64,000 nucleotides of DNA from Parasedimentitalea psychrophila (GCF_030285785.1 NZ_CP127247.1:4611501-4675500); one strand, 5' to 3'. Positions 8,646 to 17,876 are shown, counted from the stretch's first letter. A program made the numbers and translations. The notes: generated by a model not told the origin, from the sequence alone.

Positions 8646-8797
8646 TTGACCTGGCAAGAATTTTCTTTGTAAAGGTATGAATGTCAGACAGTCGCGTCCT
8701 GCCGCTGATCGGCCAGCCAAAACCCCGGCTATGAAATCAGTTGCAAAACGCCCCGACACTGGCAAATACGGGTTAATCCAAAGGCTTCCACGAACTG

Positions 8798-9850
8798 ATG
8801 ACCAACCGCGGCACCGATAAACCATCGACAACAAGCGGCGGCTTGACAGTGAAGCCAACGCTCAAGACGATTGCAACCCTAAGCGGCATGGCGGTGCCAA
8901 CCGTATCGCGTGCCCTGAACGATGCGCCGGACATCTCTGCGGCAACCAAGGCCAGGATTCGCAAGATTGCAGATGACATTGGCTATGTCCCCAATCGTGC
9001 CGGGCTCCGCCTGCGAACCGGCCGCACCAATGTCATCAGTCTGGTCATGTCCACCGAACAAGACATGATGAACCAGACTGCGCGACTGATTACCTCGGTC
9101 GGCAGTGGTCTGCGCAACACCCCGTACCATTTGAATGTGACGCCGTTTTTCCCGGGTGATGATCCAATGACGCCGATCCGGTATATTGTAGAAAACGGCT
9201 CCGCAGATGCCGTTATTCTGAACCAGGTCCTGCCCGATGATCCGCGGGTTGCCTACCTGATGGATAAGCAATTTCCCTTTGCAACCCATGGCCGTAGCAA
9301 CTGGCTTGATCAGCACGCCTATTATGATTTTGACAACGAAACCTTTGCCCGCCTGGGCGTCGAGGAACTGGTGAGACGGGGGCGCAAAAACATTCTGATG
9401 ATCGCGCCACCCATTGCGCAAAACTATGCTCAGGAAATGGTGCGCGGCGGCGAAGCCGCAGCGGCGGCGGCTGGCGTAAACTTTCGCTATTCCAAGATAA
9501 CCACTAGCGATAGCACCAATACCCAGATGCGCGAATGGGTTGCCGGAAAAGTGGCGGATGATCCGCTGATCGACGGCTTCATTTGTGGATCTGTCAACGC
9601 CACGATGGCGGCGGTCTCTGGAATGGAGGCCAAGGGATTGGTGGTGGGGAAAGACATTGATGTTGTGTCGAAAGAGGCGATCCCCTTCCTGAAATTTTTC
9701 CGCAAGGATATCCTGGTGATGCTCGAGGATGTTTCCGCGACCGGCGAATATCTGGCACAAGCAGCCATTCGGGCGGTGCGCGAGCCCAAGGCGTCACCAA
9801 TGCAATTTCTGGAAATTCCAAACGGCTTCATCTCGCTGGATCAATATTAA
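8798..9850 (+). CDS. LacI-family transcriptional regulator
   Basis: The 350-residue protein has an N-terminal LacI helix-turn-helix (TLKTIATLSGMAVPTVSRAL, then ARIRKIADDIGYVPNRAG) at about residues 20-65, and a periplasmic-binding-protein-like effector domain with GLRLRTGRTNVISLV at its start. It is divergent from the sugar ABC operon and shares a 206-base promoter region that contains the nested palindrome, so it probably represses the operon and releases it when the sugar or a derivative binds. Start ATG 8798 is the longest reading; a GTG about 48 bases later, just before VKPTLK, is an alternative. Confidence 0.9.
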   Translation: MTNRGTDKPSTTSGGLTVKPTLKTIATLSGMAVPTVSRALNDAPDISAATKARIRKIADDIGYVPNRAGLRLRTGRTNVISLVMSTEQDMMNQTARLITSVGSGLRNTPYHLNVTPFFPGDDPMTPIRYIVENGSADAVILNQVLPDDPRVAYLMDKQFPFATHGRSNWLDQHAYYDFDNETFARLGVEELVRRGRKNILMIAPPIAQNYAQEMVRGGEAAAAAAGVNFRYSKITTSDSTNTQMREWVAGKVADDPLIDGFICGSVNATMAAVSGMEAKGLVVGKDIDVVSKEAIPFLKFFRKDILVMLEDVSATGEYLAQAAIRAVREPKASPMQFLEIPNGFISLDQY

Positions 9851-9963
9851 CGCCCTGCCCCGCCCTGAAAATGCCCCAGCCCCAAACCGCTGACACTCGG
9901 ATTTGCGGCATAATCCACAGTGGCCGCAGGTTCAGGCGCTCAAATGGCTGCTCATTGATGCGC

Positions 9964-10017
9964 ATTTTTCGTGAAAAATCACTTGATAATTTCACGCACC
10001 ACCTCCATCGTGAAATT
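9964..10017. promoter_or_regulatory. Cluster of TTTCACG-type inverted repeats upstream of the XRE-cupin regulator
   Basis: ATTTTTC-GT-GAAAAAT (9964-9979) is followed by a perfect 9-bp inverted repeat AATTTCACG (9988-9996) / CGTGAAATT (10009-10017). A further TTTTTCACC half-site lies at about 10027. All lie within 100 bases of the GTG start at 10056, which suggests autoregulation of the operon. Confidence 0.6.
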
Positions 10018-10055
10018 CCAGGGTCATTTTTCACCAGCTCAGTCAGGAAATCTCC

Positions 10056-10625
10056 GTGAACAACCATGCTCCGCTCATCGCGTCACTGGGGGCTGACATC
10101 CGTGCCCTGCGCAAGGCGCGTGGGCTGACATTAAATGACATTGCCACCCGTCTGAACCGTTCGGTTGGCTGGCTTAGTCAGGTTGAACGGGATCTGTCAG
10201 AACCGACGATTTCTGACCTGCGCCAGATTGCCGGCTGTCTTGAGGTGCCGATGTCGATGCTGTTCGGCCATACCCATGCGCCAGACAACGAACAGGGATA
10301 TGTGGTGCGATCCGGGGCCCGCCGTCCAATGGGATCGGGCGAGGAAGGCCTGATCGAGGAACTTTTGTCACCGGATCTAACGGACGAGTTTGAAATGGTG
10401 CATTCCACCTTTCAGGCGCGCTCCAAGATGCAGACTCCGGCAGACCGACCAACGCAGGAGGTGGGCTATATCATATCTGGCCAGCTTGACCTGGTGATTG
10501 GCGGCCGGGCCTTCACCGTAGGGGCTGGCGACAGTTTCCGCATCCGCCATGAGGCCTATCACTGGGCCAACCCTTACGACGCGCCTGCGGTTGCGATCTG
10601 GGTGATCGCCCCACCGGTCTATTGA
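10056..10625 (+). CDS. XRE-family regulator with C-terminal cupin domain
   Basis: The 189-residue protein joins an N-terminal XRE helix-turn-helix (IRALRKARGLTLNDIATRL through VGWLSQVERDLSEPTISDL, residues 12-50) to a C-terminal cupin barrel (about 110-185, with VGYIISGQLDLVIGGRAF and RIRHEAYHWANP). Such PuuR/SutR-like proteins sense small amines, amino acids or sulfur compounds. GTG 10056 is the start; AGGAAA lies just upstream. The exporter gene begins four bases after its stop, so it heads an operon with the exporter, the GFA protein and the flavoprotein, and probably controls them. Confidence 0.9.
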   Translation: MNNHAPLIASLGADIRALRKARGLTLNDIATRLNRSVGWLSQVERDLSEPTISDLRQIAGCLEVPMSMLFGHTHAPDNEQGYVVRSGARRPMGSGEEGLIEELLSPDLTDEFEMVHSTFQARSKMQTPADRPTQEVGYIISGQLDLVIGGRAFTVGAGDSFRIRHEAYHWANPYDAPAVAIWVIAPPVY

Positions 10626-10629
10626 TGCC

Positions 10630-11256
10630 ATGAGTTTTGAAGCCTGGACAATATTTGCACTGTTCTGGGTGGTGTTTGTCACCACACCGGGGCCAAATGC
10701 GGTGAATTGCATCAGCAACGGCATGGCACTGGGCTTTACCAGGGCGATGATCGGCGTGTTGGCGATCCTGACCCAGGCCAGCCTGTTCCTGATCCTGTCA
10801 GCCCTGGGCGTGACGGCGCTGATTGCCGCCTCGCCAACCGGCTTTTTCATAGCCAAGCTGATCGGCGCCGGCTTCCTGATCTATCTGGGCATCCGCGGCT
10901 GGCTGAGTGCCACCAAGCCGCCCCCCATGGCCGAACGTCCGGCGCGACATGTCTACCTGCACGCCTTGGCGGTGGCCGTGATCAACCCCAAAAGCGTCGC
11001 CGGCTATCTCGCCGCCTTCTCGCAGTTTGTGCAGCCGGATGTGCCGGTGCTGCAGCAAATGGGGGTGATTATGCCAACCGCACTGGTGATCACCGCGCTG
11101 AGCTATACCGGTTACACCGCCCTGGGTGCAGGCCTGGGCCGCGCCGCAATGGCGGCGGTGTTCAACACTTGGATCCGCCGCACCATGGCCATCTGTTTCA
11201 TTGTCTACGGAGTTCTGCTGGGTGCCAGCAGCACTCCACATCTGGAGAGCTCATAA
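10630..11256 (+). CDS. LysE/RhtB-family amino-acid exporter
   Basis: A 208-residue inner-membrane protein with about six membrane segments. The N-terminal motif VVFVTTPGPNAVNCISNGMA carries the conserved PGP of the family. Members export amino acids or derivatives by proton exchange. It lies between the XRE-cupin regulator and the GFA protein, with a one-base gap to the latter, which suggests relief from a build-up of an amino-acid-like substrate or product of the flavoprotein. Substrate is not determinable here. Confidence 0.88.
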   Translation: MSFEAWTIFALFWVVFVTTPGPNAVNCISNGMALGFTRAMIGVLAILTQASLFLILSALGVTALIAASPTGFFIAKLIGAGFLIYLGIRGWLSATKPPPMAERPARHVYLHALAVAVINPKSVAGYLAAFSQFVQPDVPVLQQMGVIMPTALVITALSYTGYTALGAGLGRAAMAAVFNTWIRRTMAICFIVYGVLLGASSTPHLESS

Positions 11257-11628
11257 ATGATAAAGGGATCCTGCCTATGTGGCGACATCCAATTTGAAAC
11301 GGCAGCTGAACCACAGGGTGCATCCATGTGCCATTGCGGCCAGTGTCGCAAACAATCGGGCGGTATCTGGTCGTCGGCCTATGTCGCCGACAATGACCTG
11401 ATCATCACCGGTCCAGTTAGCTGGTACGCCGCCAGCGATCTGGCCAAACGCGGCAGCTGCCCACGCTGTGGGTCCTACCTGTTCTGGAAGGCCCATGACG
11501 AGGACACCACCAGTTTTGCCCTCGGCGCTGTCGACGGCGCCACCGGGTTAAAGATCAACAAACACATCTTTGTCGCCTCCAAGGGCGACTATTACGACAT
11601 CGCGGATGCTGTGCCGCAACAAGATTAA
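11257..11628 (+). CDS. GFA family (glutathione-dependent formaldehyde-activating-like) protein
   Basis: The 123-residue protein has the zinc-binding cysteine pattern of the GFA/CENP-V fold: GSCLCGDI near the N-terminus, MCHCGQCRK at about residue 25-35 and CPRCGSYLFWK at about 70. Members bind zinc and some bind glutathione. Its place before a dimethylglycine-dehydrogenase-like gene, whose reaction can release formaldehyde, suits a role in handling C1 units, but many GFA proteins do not act on formaldehyde. Family call is firm, role inferred. Confidence 0.88.
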   Translation: MIKGSCLCGDIQFETAAEPQGASMCHCGQCRKQSGGIWSSAYVADNDLIITGPVSWYAASDLAKRGSCPRCGSYLFWKAHDEDTTSFALGAVDGATGLKINKHIFVASKGDYYDIADAVPQQD

Positions 11629-11640
11629 GAAAGAACACCC

Positions 11641-14091
11641 ATGTCTGAATTCCCAACTAAAGCGCGCGTCGTGATCATCGGCGGCGGCGTCATCGGCACC
11701 TCGGCGCTGTACCATCTGGCCAAAAAAGGCTGGAGCGATTGTGTGCTGCTGGAAAAGAACGAGCTGACGGCGGGGTCAACCTGGCACGCGGCCGGCAATG
11801 TGCCAACCTTCTCGACCTCATGGTCGGTGATGAACATGCAGCGCTATTCCACCGAACTCTATGCGCGGCTGGGCGACGAAGTCGACTATCCGATGAACTA
11901 TCACGTCACCGGCTCGATCCGTCTGGCGCATACCAAGGAACGGATGCAGGAATTCGAACGGGCGGCCTCCATGGGGCGTTACCAGGGCATGGACATCGAG
12001 ATCCTGACACCCGAACAGACCAAGGAGCGCTATCCCTTCCTGGAGACCCATGATCTGGCCGGAGCGCTGTATGATCCCCATGACGGTGATATCGACCCGG
12101 CGCAGCTGACCCAGGCACTGGCCAAGGGCGCGCGTGACATGGGCGCCAAGATCCTGCGCTTCTGCCCGGCCACTGGCGTCACTCAGCACGGCGACGGAAC
12201 TTGGACCGTACACACCGACAAGGGCGATATCACTTGTGACTATGTTGTCAATGCCGCCGGGTATTACGCCCAGCGCGTTGGCGATTGGTTCAAGCCTTAC
12301 GGTGGCCGCACCGTGCCGATGATGGTGATGAGCCACCAATACCTGCTGTCCGAAGAAATCCCCGAGATCGAAAATTGGTCCAAGGCCAATGGCGGCAAAA
12401 AGCTGCCGCTGCTGCGCGATGTGGATGTGTCATACTACCTGCGCCAGGAAAAGCACGGCTTTAACCTTGGCCCTTACGAGCCGAGCTGCCGGGCCCATTG
12501 GGATACCCCAGAAGACCCGATGCCCGAGGATTTCTCGTTTCAGCTGTGGCAAAACGATCTGGACCGGATCGAAGACATCATGATGGACGCGATGGAACGG
12601 GTGCCCTCGCTGGCGACCGCAGGCATCAGCCGAGTCATCAACGGCCCAATCCCCTATGCGCCCGACGGGTTGCCGCTGCTTGGCCCGATGCCCGGTGTCA
12701 AAAATGCCTTTGAGGCCTGCGTGTTCACCTTTGGCATTGCCCAGGGTGGCGGTGCCGGCAAATGTCTGGCGGAATGGATCGTTGACGGCCAGACCGAATG
12801 GGACATGTGGGCCTGCGATCCGCGTCGCTATACCGATTACACCGATCATGACTACTGTGTGCAAAAGGGCATGGAGGTCTATGGCAACGAATACGCCATG
12901 CACTTCCCGCACCACGAATGGCCCGCCGCGCGCGACAAGAAGGTCAGCGCGGTTCATGCAAAGGTCAAGGATATGGGCGGCGTGATGGGGGCCTATAACG
13001 GTTGGGAACGGGCCAACTGGTTTGCCCAGGACGGCGATGACACCTCTGACGAGGCCACCCACACCTGGGGCCGCTCAGGCCCCTGGCAGCAGCGCATCAA
13101 GGAAGAATGCGAGGCGGTGCGTGACGGCATTGGCGTGCTCGATTTGCCGGGATTTTCACGGTTCAACCTAGCCGGCGAAGGCGCCGCAGAATTCCTGCGC
13201 GGTCTGGTCGCTGGCGGCTTGCCCAAGGTGGGACGGATGAACCTGGTCTACATTTCGGACAATCGCGGCCGCATCCTGACCGAGATGTCCTGCCTGCGTC
13301 ACGGCGAGGATCACTTTACCATGATCACCGCAGGCACGGCGCAGTGGCATGACTTTGAAATCCTGCGCAATGCCCTGCCCGACGGTTTGACCCTGAGTGA
13401 TCACACCACTGAATTCGGCACCATGATCGTCACCGGCCCCAAAGCGCGTGATCTGTTTGCCGGCCTCTCGGACGGTGATCTGTCGCTTGGCTGGCTGACC
13501 CATCAAAAGGCCACTGTGGCGGGTAAACCTGCCTTCTTGGTGCGGGTGTCTTTTGCCGGAGAGCTGGGTTGGGAAGTCCACTGTGCCAATCAGGATCAGC
13601 CTGCCATCTATGCGGCAATCCTTGACGCCGGGGCCAAGCCATTTGGCATGTATGCGCTGAACTCCTTGCGGATTGAAAAGGGCTATCGCACCTGGAAAGG
13701 CGATCTGACCACCGACTATTCACTGCTCGAAGGTGGCTTGGGTCGCTTTGTCAAACTGGACAAGCCGCAGGATTTCCCCGGCAAAGCCGCAATTCAGGCC
13801 GAGAAACAACAGGGCGTCAAAAAGAGCTTTGTCACCCTGATCGTCGATGCCGGAGCTGCCGACGCGCCCTATATGTCCTGTATCTGGAAAGACGGCGAGA
13901 TTGTCGGCGAGACCACCAGCGGAGATTGGGGCTACCGGGTAAACGCCTCGGTTGCGCTGGGCATGGTGCGGGCGGAGATTGCGGTACCCGGAACAGAGCT
14001 GGAGGTCGAAATCTACGGGGTGAAGTGCCGCGCTGTGGTGCAGGAAGACCAGCCGATTTGGGATCCGGCAAACGAACGCCTACGGGCCTGA
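11641..14091 (+). CDS. FAD-dependent dimethylglycine/sarcosine dehydrogenase-like protein with GcvT domain
   Basis: This 816-residue flavoprotein has an N-terminal DAO domain: FAD-binding VVIIGGGVIGTSALYHLA (about residue 9), the GSTWHAAG motif (about 46-53) whose histidine attaches FAD in DMGDH relatives, and PDGLPLLGPMPG at about 340. The second half is a folate-binding GcvT/aminomethyltransferase domain (from about 430; RVSFAGELGWEVH and ALNSLRIEKGYR). Such enzymes demethylate N-methylated glycines and pass the methyl group to tetrahydrofolate. It is the last gene of the operon headed by the XRE-cupin regulator. A marine substrate such as dimethylglycine from glycine betaine is plausible; the exact substrate is open. 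Confidence 0.9.
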   Translation: MSEFPTKARVVIIGGGVIGTSALYHLAKKGWSDCVLLEKNELTAGSTWHAAGNVPTFSTSWSVMNMQRYSTELYARLGDEVDYPMNYHVTGSIRLAHTKERMQEFERAASMGRYQGMDIEILTPEQTKERYPFLETHDLAGALYDPHDGDIDPAQLTQALAKGARDMGAKILRFCPATGVTQHGDGTWTVHTDKGDITCDYVVNAAGYYAQRVGDWFKPYGGRTVPMMVMSHQYLLSEEIPEIENWSKANGGKKLPLLRDVDVSYYLRQEKHGFNLGPYEPSCRAHWDTPEDPMPEDFSFQLWQNDLDRIEDIMMDAMERVPSLATAGISRVINGPIPYAPDGLPLLGPMPGVKNAFEACVFTFGIAQGGGAGKCLAEWIVDGQTEWDMWACDPRRYTDYTDHDYCVQKGMEVYGNEYAMHFPHHEWPAARDKKVSAVHAKVKDMGGVMGAYNGWERANWFAQDGDDTSDEATHTWGRSGPWQQRIKEECEAVRDGIGVLDLPGFSRFNLAGEGAAEFLRGLVAGGLPKVGRMNLVYISDNRGRILTEMSCLRHGEDHFTMITAGTAQWHDFEILRNALPDGLTLSDHTTEFGTMIVTGPKARDLFAGLSDGDLSLGWLTHQKATVAGKPAFLVRVSFAGELGWEVHCANQDQPAIYAAILDAGAKPFGMYALNSLRIEKGYRTWKGDLTTDYSLLEGGLGRFVKLDKPQDFPGKAAIQAEKQQGVKKSFVTLIVDAGAADAPYMSCIWKDGEIVGETTSGDWGYRVNASVALGMVRAEIAVPGTELEVEIYGVKCRAVVQEDQPIWDPANERLRA

Positions 14092-14176
14092 CATCCCGCA
14101 TATGCGCCAAGACCTTCCCATTCCGGCATTTGGTCTGGATTAAGGACTGATACGACGCGCGCAGTTACACAAAGCT

Positions 14177-14206
14177 CAGATGCCGGCCCCCAAAGGTCGG
14201 CATCTG
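14177..14206. terminator. Hairpin between convergent genes
   Basis: CAGATGCCG (14177-14185) pairs with CGGCATCTG (14198-14206). It lies between the plus-strand flavoprotein gene and the end of the minus-strand repeat protein, so it can serve both; the T-run is short. Confidence 0.6.
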
Positions 14207-14213
14207 ATTTGGT

Positions 14214-15545
14214 TCAGTTTTGCGGCTCGTCCATCGCATCATCCGTCCCGGCGTCAGGCACGACATCAGAGGCAGGCTCTGGATCAGCGGGTGCAGCGAC
14301 TTCGGGTTGCTCAGTGACTGATCCGTCTGCTTCGGCGGCAGGTGCTGGATCCGTCGGTGCTGCCTGCTGGGCTGGCGCGGCCACAGGCTCTGCGGCACCG
14401 GGCACGTCATAGCCCAACAGTGTCGCCGTCGGCGGGTCAATCACGCCCGAAGAGTCGAGCCCATTGTCATATTGCAACCACATCACAGCCGATTCCGTAC
14501 CGCTGCCAAACACCCCGTCCACGCTGCCAACATCATAGCCCGCGCCAACAAGCCGATTTTGCAGTTCTCGCACTGTTTCGCCACGGGTAAAGGGACTGGT
14601 CAGCCCCAGGCCAACAACCGATTGTGGCTGGCCCTGTTCAGCCGGAGGGTCCGACACGATCTCGTAGACTTTTTCATCTTCATAATAGGTTGAGCGATAC
14701 AAGACACCGTCGCACAGATAGAGGGTTTCCCCCTTCTCGGTGATCTTCTCGCACTCTTTATCCGACGGCAGCGAAGTGGTGTAGACCAGCGTCGAGCCGA
14801 TGATTGCCGCAGTGAAGAACCATCCCCAACCGGAATTGTAATGGTAGGGACCATAATGGTAGTGCGGCGGCCGGTGGTAGGGAGGCCGGTGGTAGGGAGG
14901 CCGATAGGCCGGTGGACGATAGCCGGGCGGGCGGTATCCCGGTGGGCGGTATCCTGGTGGGCGATGGCCCGGCGGGCGCGACCCAACCGGACGATGCCCC
15001 ACATTGGGTGGACGCGTTCCCGGAGGGCGTGAGCCAACGGGACGTGAGCCAACAGGACGCGACCCCGGAGGGCGGGCACCTACCGGGCGACTGCCGGCTG
15101 GGCGGCTGCCTGCCCCCGGGCGCTGCCCCGCAGCAGGCCGGGCGGGATTTACAGCAGATGGCCGATTGGGCCGTGTTGCCGGTTTCGCCGCAGGGCGAGT
15201 GGACGGCTTGCTGGCAGGACGTGTCGCAGGTCTAGATGCCGGCCGGGTTGACGGCTTACTGGCAGGACGTGTCGCAGGTTTAGATGCCGGGCGGGATGAC
15301 GGCCTGGTTCCTGTAGACGGTCGCGTTCCTGAAGAGGGTCGCGTCTTGGCACCTGAGGGCCGTGATCTTGGCGCACTGGAATAGCCACCTCGATTACCGC
15401 CACCACCGCCTCTGGCGCGTCCACCGCCGCCTCCGTGGCCTCTGGCATCAGCCATATCCGCACGCGGCGACAACCGCATGACACTCTCGGGCGAGGTGCC
15501 CACGGAGACTGCAAAAATAAGCACACCAATGAAAAACTGTCGCAT
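14214..15545 (-). CDS. Exported Arg/Pro/Gly-repeat protein (DUF6515-like) with peptidoglycan-binding domain
   Basis: The chosen start ATG 15545 gives a 443-residue protein with a signal peptide (MRQFFIGVLIFAVSVG). A Gly-rich patch is followed by a low-complexity region of RPASKPATRP-like and SRPVGSRPPG/YRPPGYRPP units (about residues 45-215). Next come a His/Tyr-rich segment (HYHYGPYHYN), a hydrophobic segment (FFTAAIIGSTLVY) and a small domain with a Cys pair (KECEKITEKGETLYLCDGV), as in DUF6515 proteins. A peptidoglycan_binding_1-like module (VRELQNRLVGAGYDVGSVDG) and an acidic Ala/Pro tail end it. It starts one base inside the stop of the DUF2092 gene (TGATG), so the two are translationally coupled. 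It is probably a cell-envelope protein; no enzymatic function is visible. Confidence 0.82.
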   Translation of the reverse strand: MRQFFIGVLIFAVSVGTSPESVMRLSPRADMADARGHGGGGGRARGGGGGNRGGYSSAPRSRPSGAKTRPSSGTRPSTGTRPSSRPASKPATRPASKPSTRPASRPATRPASKPSTRPAAKPATRPNRPSAVNPARPAAGQRPGAGSRPAGSRPVGARPPGSRPVGSRPVGSRPPGTRPPNVGHRPVGSRPPGHRPPGYRPPGYRPPGYRPPAYRPPYHRPPYHRPPHYHYGPYHYNSGWGWFFTAAIIGSTLVYTTSLPSDKECEKITEKGETLYLCDGVLYRSTYYEDEKVYEIVSDPPAEQGQPQSVVGLGLTSPFTRGETVRELQNRLVGAGYDVGSVDGVFGSGTESAVMWLQYDNGLDSSGVIDPPTATLLGYDVPGAAEPVAAPAQQAAPTDPAPAAEADGSVTEQPEVAAPADPEPASDVVPDAGTDDAMDEPQN

Positions 15546-16387
15546 CAGTTTTGCCCCCCTTGAAGGATGACATCCTCTGGCTTTGGCCAAGCCATCAGCT
15601 CAGCCTCTGCATCTGGGAAATAAGTGAAAACACCCTCCGGAATTTCCGGGTCGAAATTCCAATTGGTGAAGTAGGCCCGATACTGCGGCCACCCCTGAGT
15701 ATAGGGATCTGTGCCGACGATCATCATCAACTCAGGCTGATCAGGCTCCGTCGAAATCCAGATTTGCCAATCTGTATCATAGTTGGAAAAGGCCAGATGA
15801 TGGGCCTCGCGCCCGGCAATCCTGGTGGTCCCCAAATAGGCCGCTGCGGTCGCCTGATCAAGTAGCTCGGGCTGTGGTTCGGTGCTCATCACCTGCCAGA
15901 TCGGCAATCGGATATCGTAAGCCTCCTTGGCCCGGTCCGCCAAAGCATCAAAATCGCCGGTGAATTCGGTAGACACATAAGCGTTTTCTTCGACATCAAA
16001 AATTTGAAACTGCGCACCGTCAAAGAAATACTCGCGGGTTTCATCGCCAAACTCGGAATATCCGTAAAACCCAACCCCACGCTGCAATAGATTGGCGCCA
16101 CTGCGCATGTAGGTGATTTTTTCGCGACCATCGACCACCACGTCAAAGGACACAAACCAATCCATCGACAAAGCGCTCTGCTCCGCAAGGTATCTTGAGG
16201 CCGATGTCAAAATCTCGACGGCCTGTGGATCAAGAGGCACCGGGGGTGGCGGTTCATTTTCAGTTGCGGCGGCGCCTGATGATGCCAGCCCCAACCCTGC
16301 AGCAGCCACCGCAAAACACCACACCAAAGTTTGCCTACGGAGCACCGCCATAGGAAATTGCCGTTCCGGAAATTGATTTTGTACCAT
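15545..16387 (-). CDS. DUF2092 family exported protein
   Basis: The 280-residue protein starts with a signal peptide (AVAAAGLGLASSGAAATEN). The mature part has the layout of DUF2092: repeated beta strands typical of LolA/LolB-like shells, with MDWFVSFDVVVDG, YFFDGAQFQIFDVEENAY and WQIWISTEPDQPELMMIV. Such proteins are periplasmic and may bind lipid or hydrophobic ligands; function is unknown. It lies immediately upstream of and overlaps the repeat protein by one base, so both are made together. Start could be ATG 16387 or the internal MAVLRR 36 bases later. Confidence 0.82.
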   Translation of the reverse strand: MVQNQFPERQFPMAVLRRQTLVWCFAVAAAGLGLASSGAAATENEPPPPVPLDPQAVEILTSASRYLAEQSALSMDWFVSFDVVVDGREKITYMRSGANLLQRGVGFYGYSEFGDETREYFFDGAQFQIFDVEENAYVSTEFTGDFDALADRAKEAYDIRLPIWQVMSTEPQPELLDQATAAAYLGTTRIAGREAHHLAFSNYDTDWQIWISTEPDQPELMMIVGTDPYTQGWPQYRAYFTNWNFDPEIPEGVFTYFPDAEAELMAWPKPEDVILQGGQN

Positions 16388-16472
16388 TTGTCTAGATTAG
16401 TATTGATCGCTGCAATCACAAGGGAAATTGTTATTCTCAGCGTCAATTCGCCCAGTTGAGGGCCGGAGTAAT

Positions 16473-17792
16473 TTACCTGCCAATAACGATATCTGCCTGC
16501 AATCCGCCCAGATCCTGACTTGCGCCCAGGCGCAGGGCGCCGCCATGAGCCCGGGCGATATCGGCCACAATGGCCAGCCCCAAACCAACACCAGACCCCA
16601 GATCCTGATTGCGCGCCGGGTCCAACCGGGTAAAGGGCCGCATCGCCTCGCTGAACTGGTCCTGAGCAATGCCCGGGCCGTCATCCTCGACGCGAATACG
16701 CAACGACCGCTCCGTCAGCGCCACCGATACACGCGCCCGGCTGCCGTATCGCACTGCGTTTGATATCAGGTTGTCTATCGCCCGGCGCATTGCCCCGGGG
16801 CGCAGCATGACAGTGCCGTTGCTGCTCAACTCGCCCAGCATCACGTCCTGCCCCTCGCGGCGCCAGTTTTCTACAATCGAACTGACCAAATCCTGCGGAT
16901 CAGTGTCTTCTGGCTTGCTGGTTGAAACCCCATGTGAAAAATCAAGAAAGGCATCCAGCAGTTGCCGCATTTCATCAACATCCTGCATAAGCGGTCGGGC
17001 CTCCTCTTCCTCCAGCATCGCCAACCCCAGCTTCATCCGGGTCAACGGGGTCCGCAGATCATGACTGACCCCAGACAACATCAGCGTCCGTTGCTCGATC
17101 TGACGTTCGATACGGGCCCTCATATCCAGAAATGCGCTCCCGGCGATCCGCACCTCGGTGGCGCCTGTCGGCTTGTAGGTTACATTTCGCCCCCGGCCAA
17201 AAGCCTGCGCCGCGTCGGCCAGCCGCTTGATTGGCCGCAGCTGGTTGCGCATGTACAGAAAGCTGATGACCGACATGAATATGCTGAAAAACAACATTGT
17301 AACAATCAACTGGTGCGGTGACGATACCGTCAGTCGCCGTCGTTTGAAGCTAATTTCCAACGGCCCCAATCTGTTTGAAAAAATCAACCTGACCTGTTTG
17401 TCTTGCGAAAACTGGACCGCCAGGATCGGTGCGGAACTGTCGCGCAGAGCATCCCTTACCACCCGTCCCGAAAACTCATTCCATGCCAGCTCGTCCTGCG
17501 GCGGCAGTTCCGAAGCCTCCAGAAAGCGCAGCTCCATTCTCAGCGGGGCCAGCAAGGGGGCTGTTGCCTCCAGCATCGCCTCCTGGGTTGGACTGGCCGA
17601 GCCAAACGCTACAATCATTTCCATTTCCTGCAGGACCGTCCCGGTCATCTGCGTTGTGACTTCCTGCAAATGCCGTTGAATGAACGCATTGAAAACCACC
17701 AGTTGAAGCACCACGATGGGCAACATCATGATCAAAGCGGCCCGCCCGTACAGGCTGCGCGGCAGATAACGTTTGAGCCAGGGGAACAACAT
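16473..17792 (-). CDS. Sensor histidine kinase (EnvZ-like)
   Basis: The 439-residue membrane kinase has a first membrane span at about 15-35 (ALIMMLPIVVLQLVVFNAF), a periplasmic domain of about 115 residues, a second span near 165-180, a HAMP linker, a HisKA helix with the phospho-acceptor in SGVSHDLRTPLTRM (about residue 245) and an HATPase domain with NLISNAVRYG (N box), VEDDGPGI and GVGLGLAIV (G boxes). It phosphorylates a partner response regulator, but none is encoded beside it here, which is unusual for the EnvZ/OmpR type. Genes on either side are unrelated. Confidence 0.92.
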   Translation of the reverse strand: MLFPWLKRYLPRSLYGRAALIMMLPIVVLQLVVFNAFIQRHLQEVTTQMTGTVLQEMEMIVAFGSASPTQEAMLEATAPLLAPLRMELRFLEASELPPQDELAWNEFSGRVVRDALRDSSAPILAVQFSQDKQVRLIFSNRLGPLEISFKRRRLTVSSPHQLIVTMLFFSIFMSVISFLYMRNQLRPIKRLADAAQAFGRGRNVTYKPTGATEVRIAGSAFLDMRARIERQIEQRTLMLSGVSHDLRTPLTRMKLGLAMLEEEEARPLMQDVDEMRQLLDAFLDFSHGVSTSKPEDTDPQDLVSSIVENWRREGQDVMLGELSSNGTVMLRPGAMRRAIDNLISNAVRYGSRARVSVALTERSLRIRVEDDGPGIAQDQFSEAMRPFTRLDPARNQDLGSGVGLGLAIVADIARAHGGALRLGASQDLGGLQADIVIGR

Positions 17793-17876
17793 GGGATAAG
17801 CCTATAGAGCCCTGAAAGGACTGTGACACACAGACACCGGCAGGCGTTTAGATGGATTACAAAAGATCGAGGCACA

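Noticed and set aside
15180-15300. CRISPR-like or regulatory tandem repeat
   Set aside because: The repeats are in frame and encode RPASKPATRP-type units of the envelope protein.
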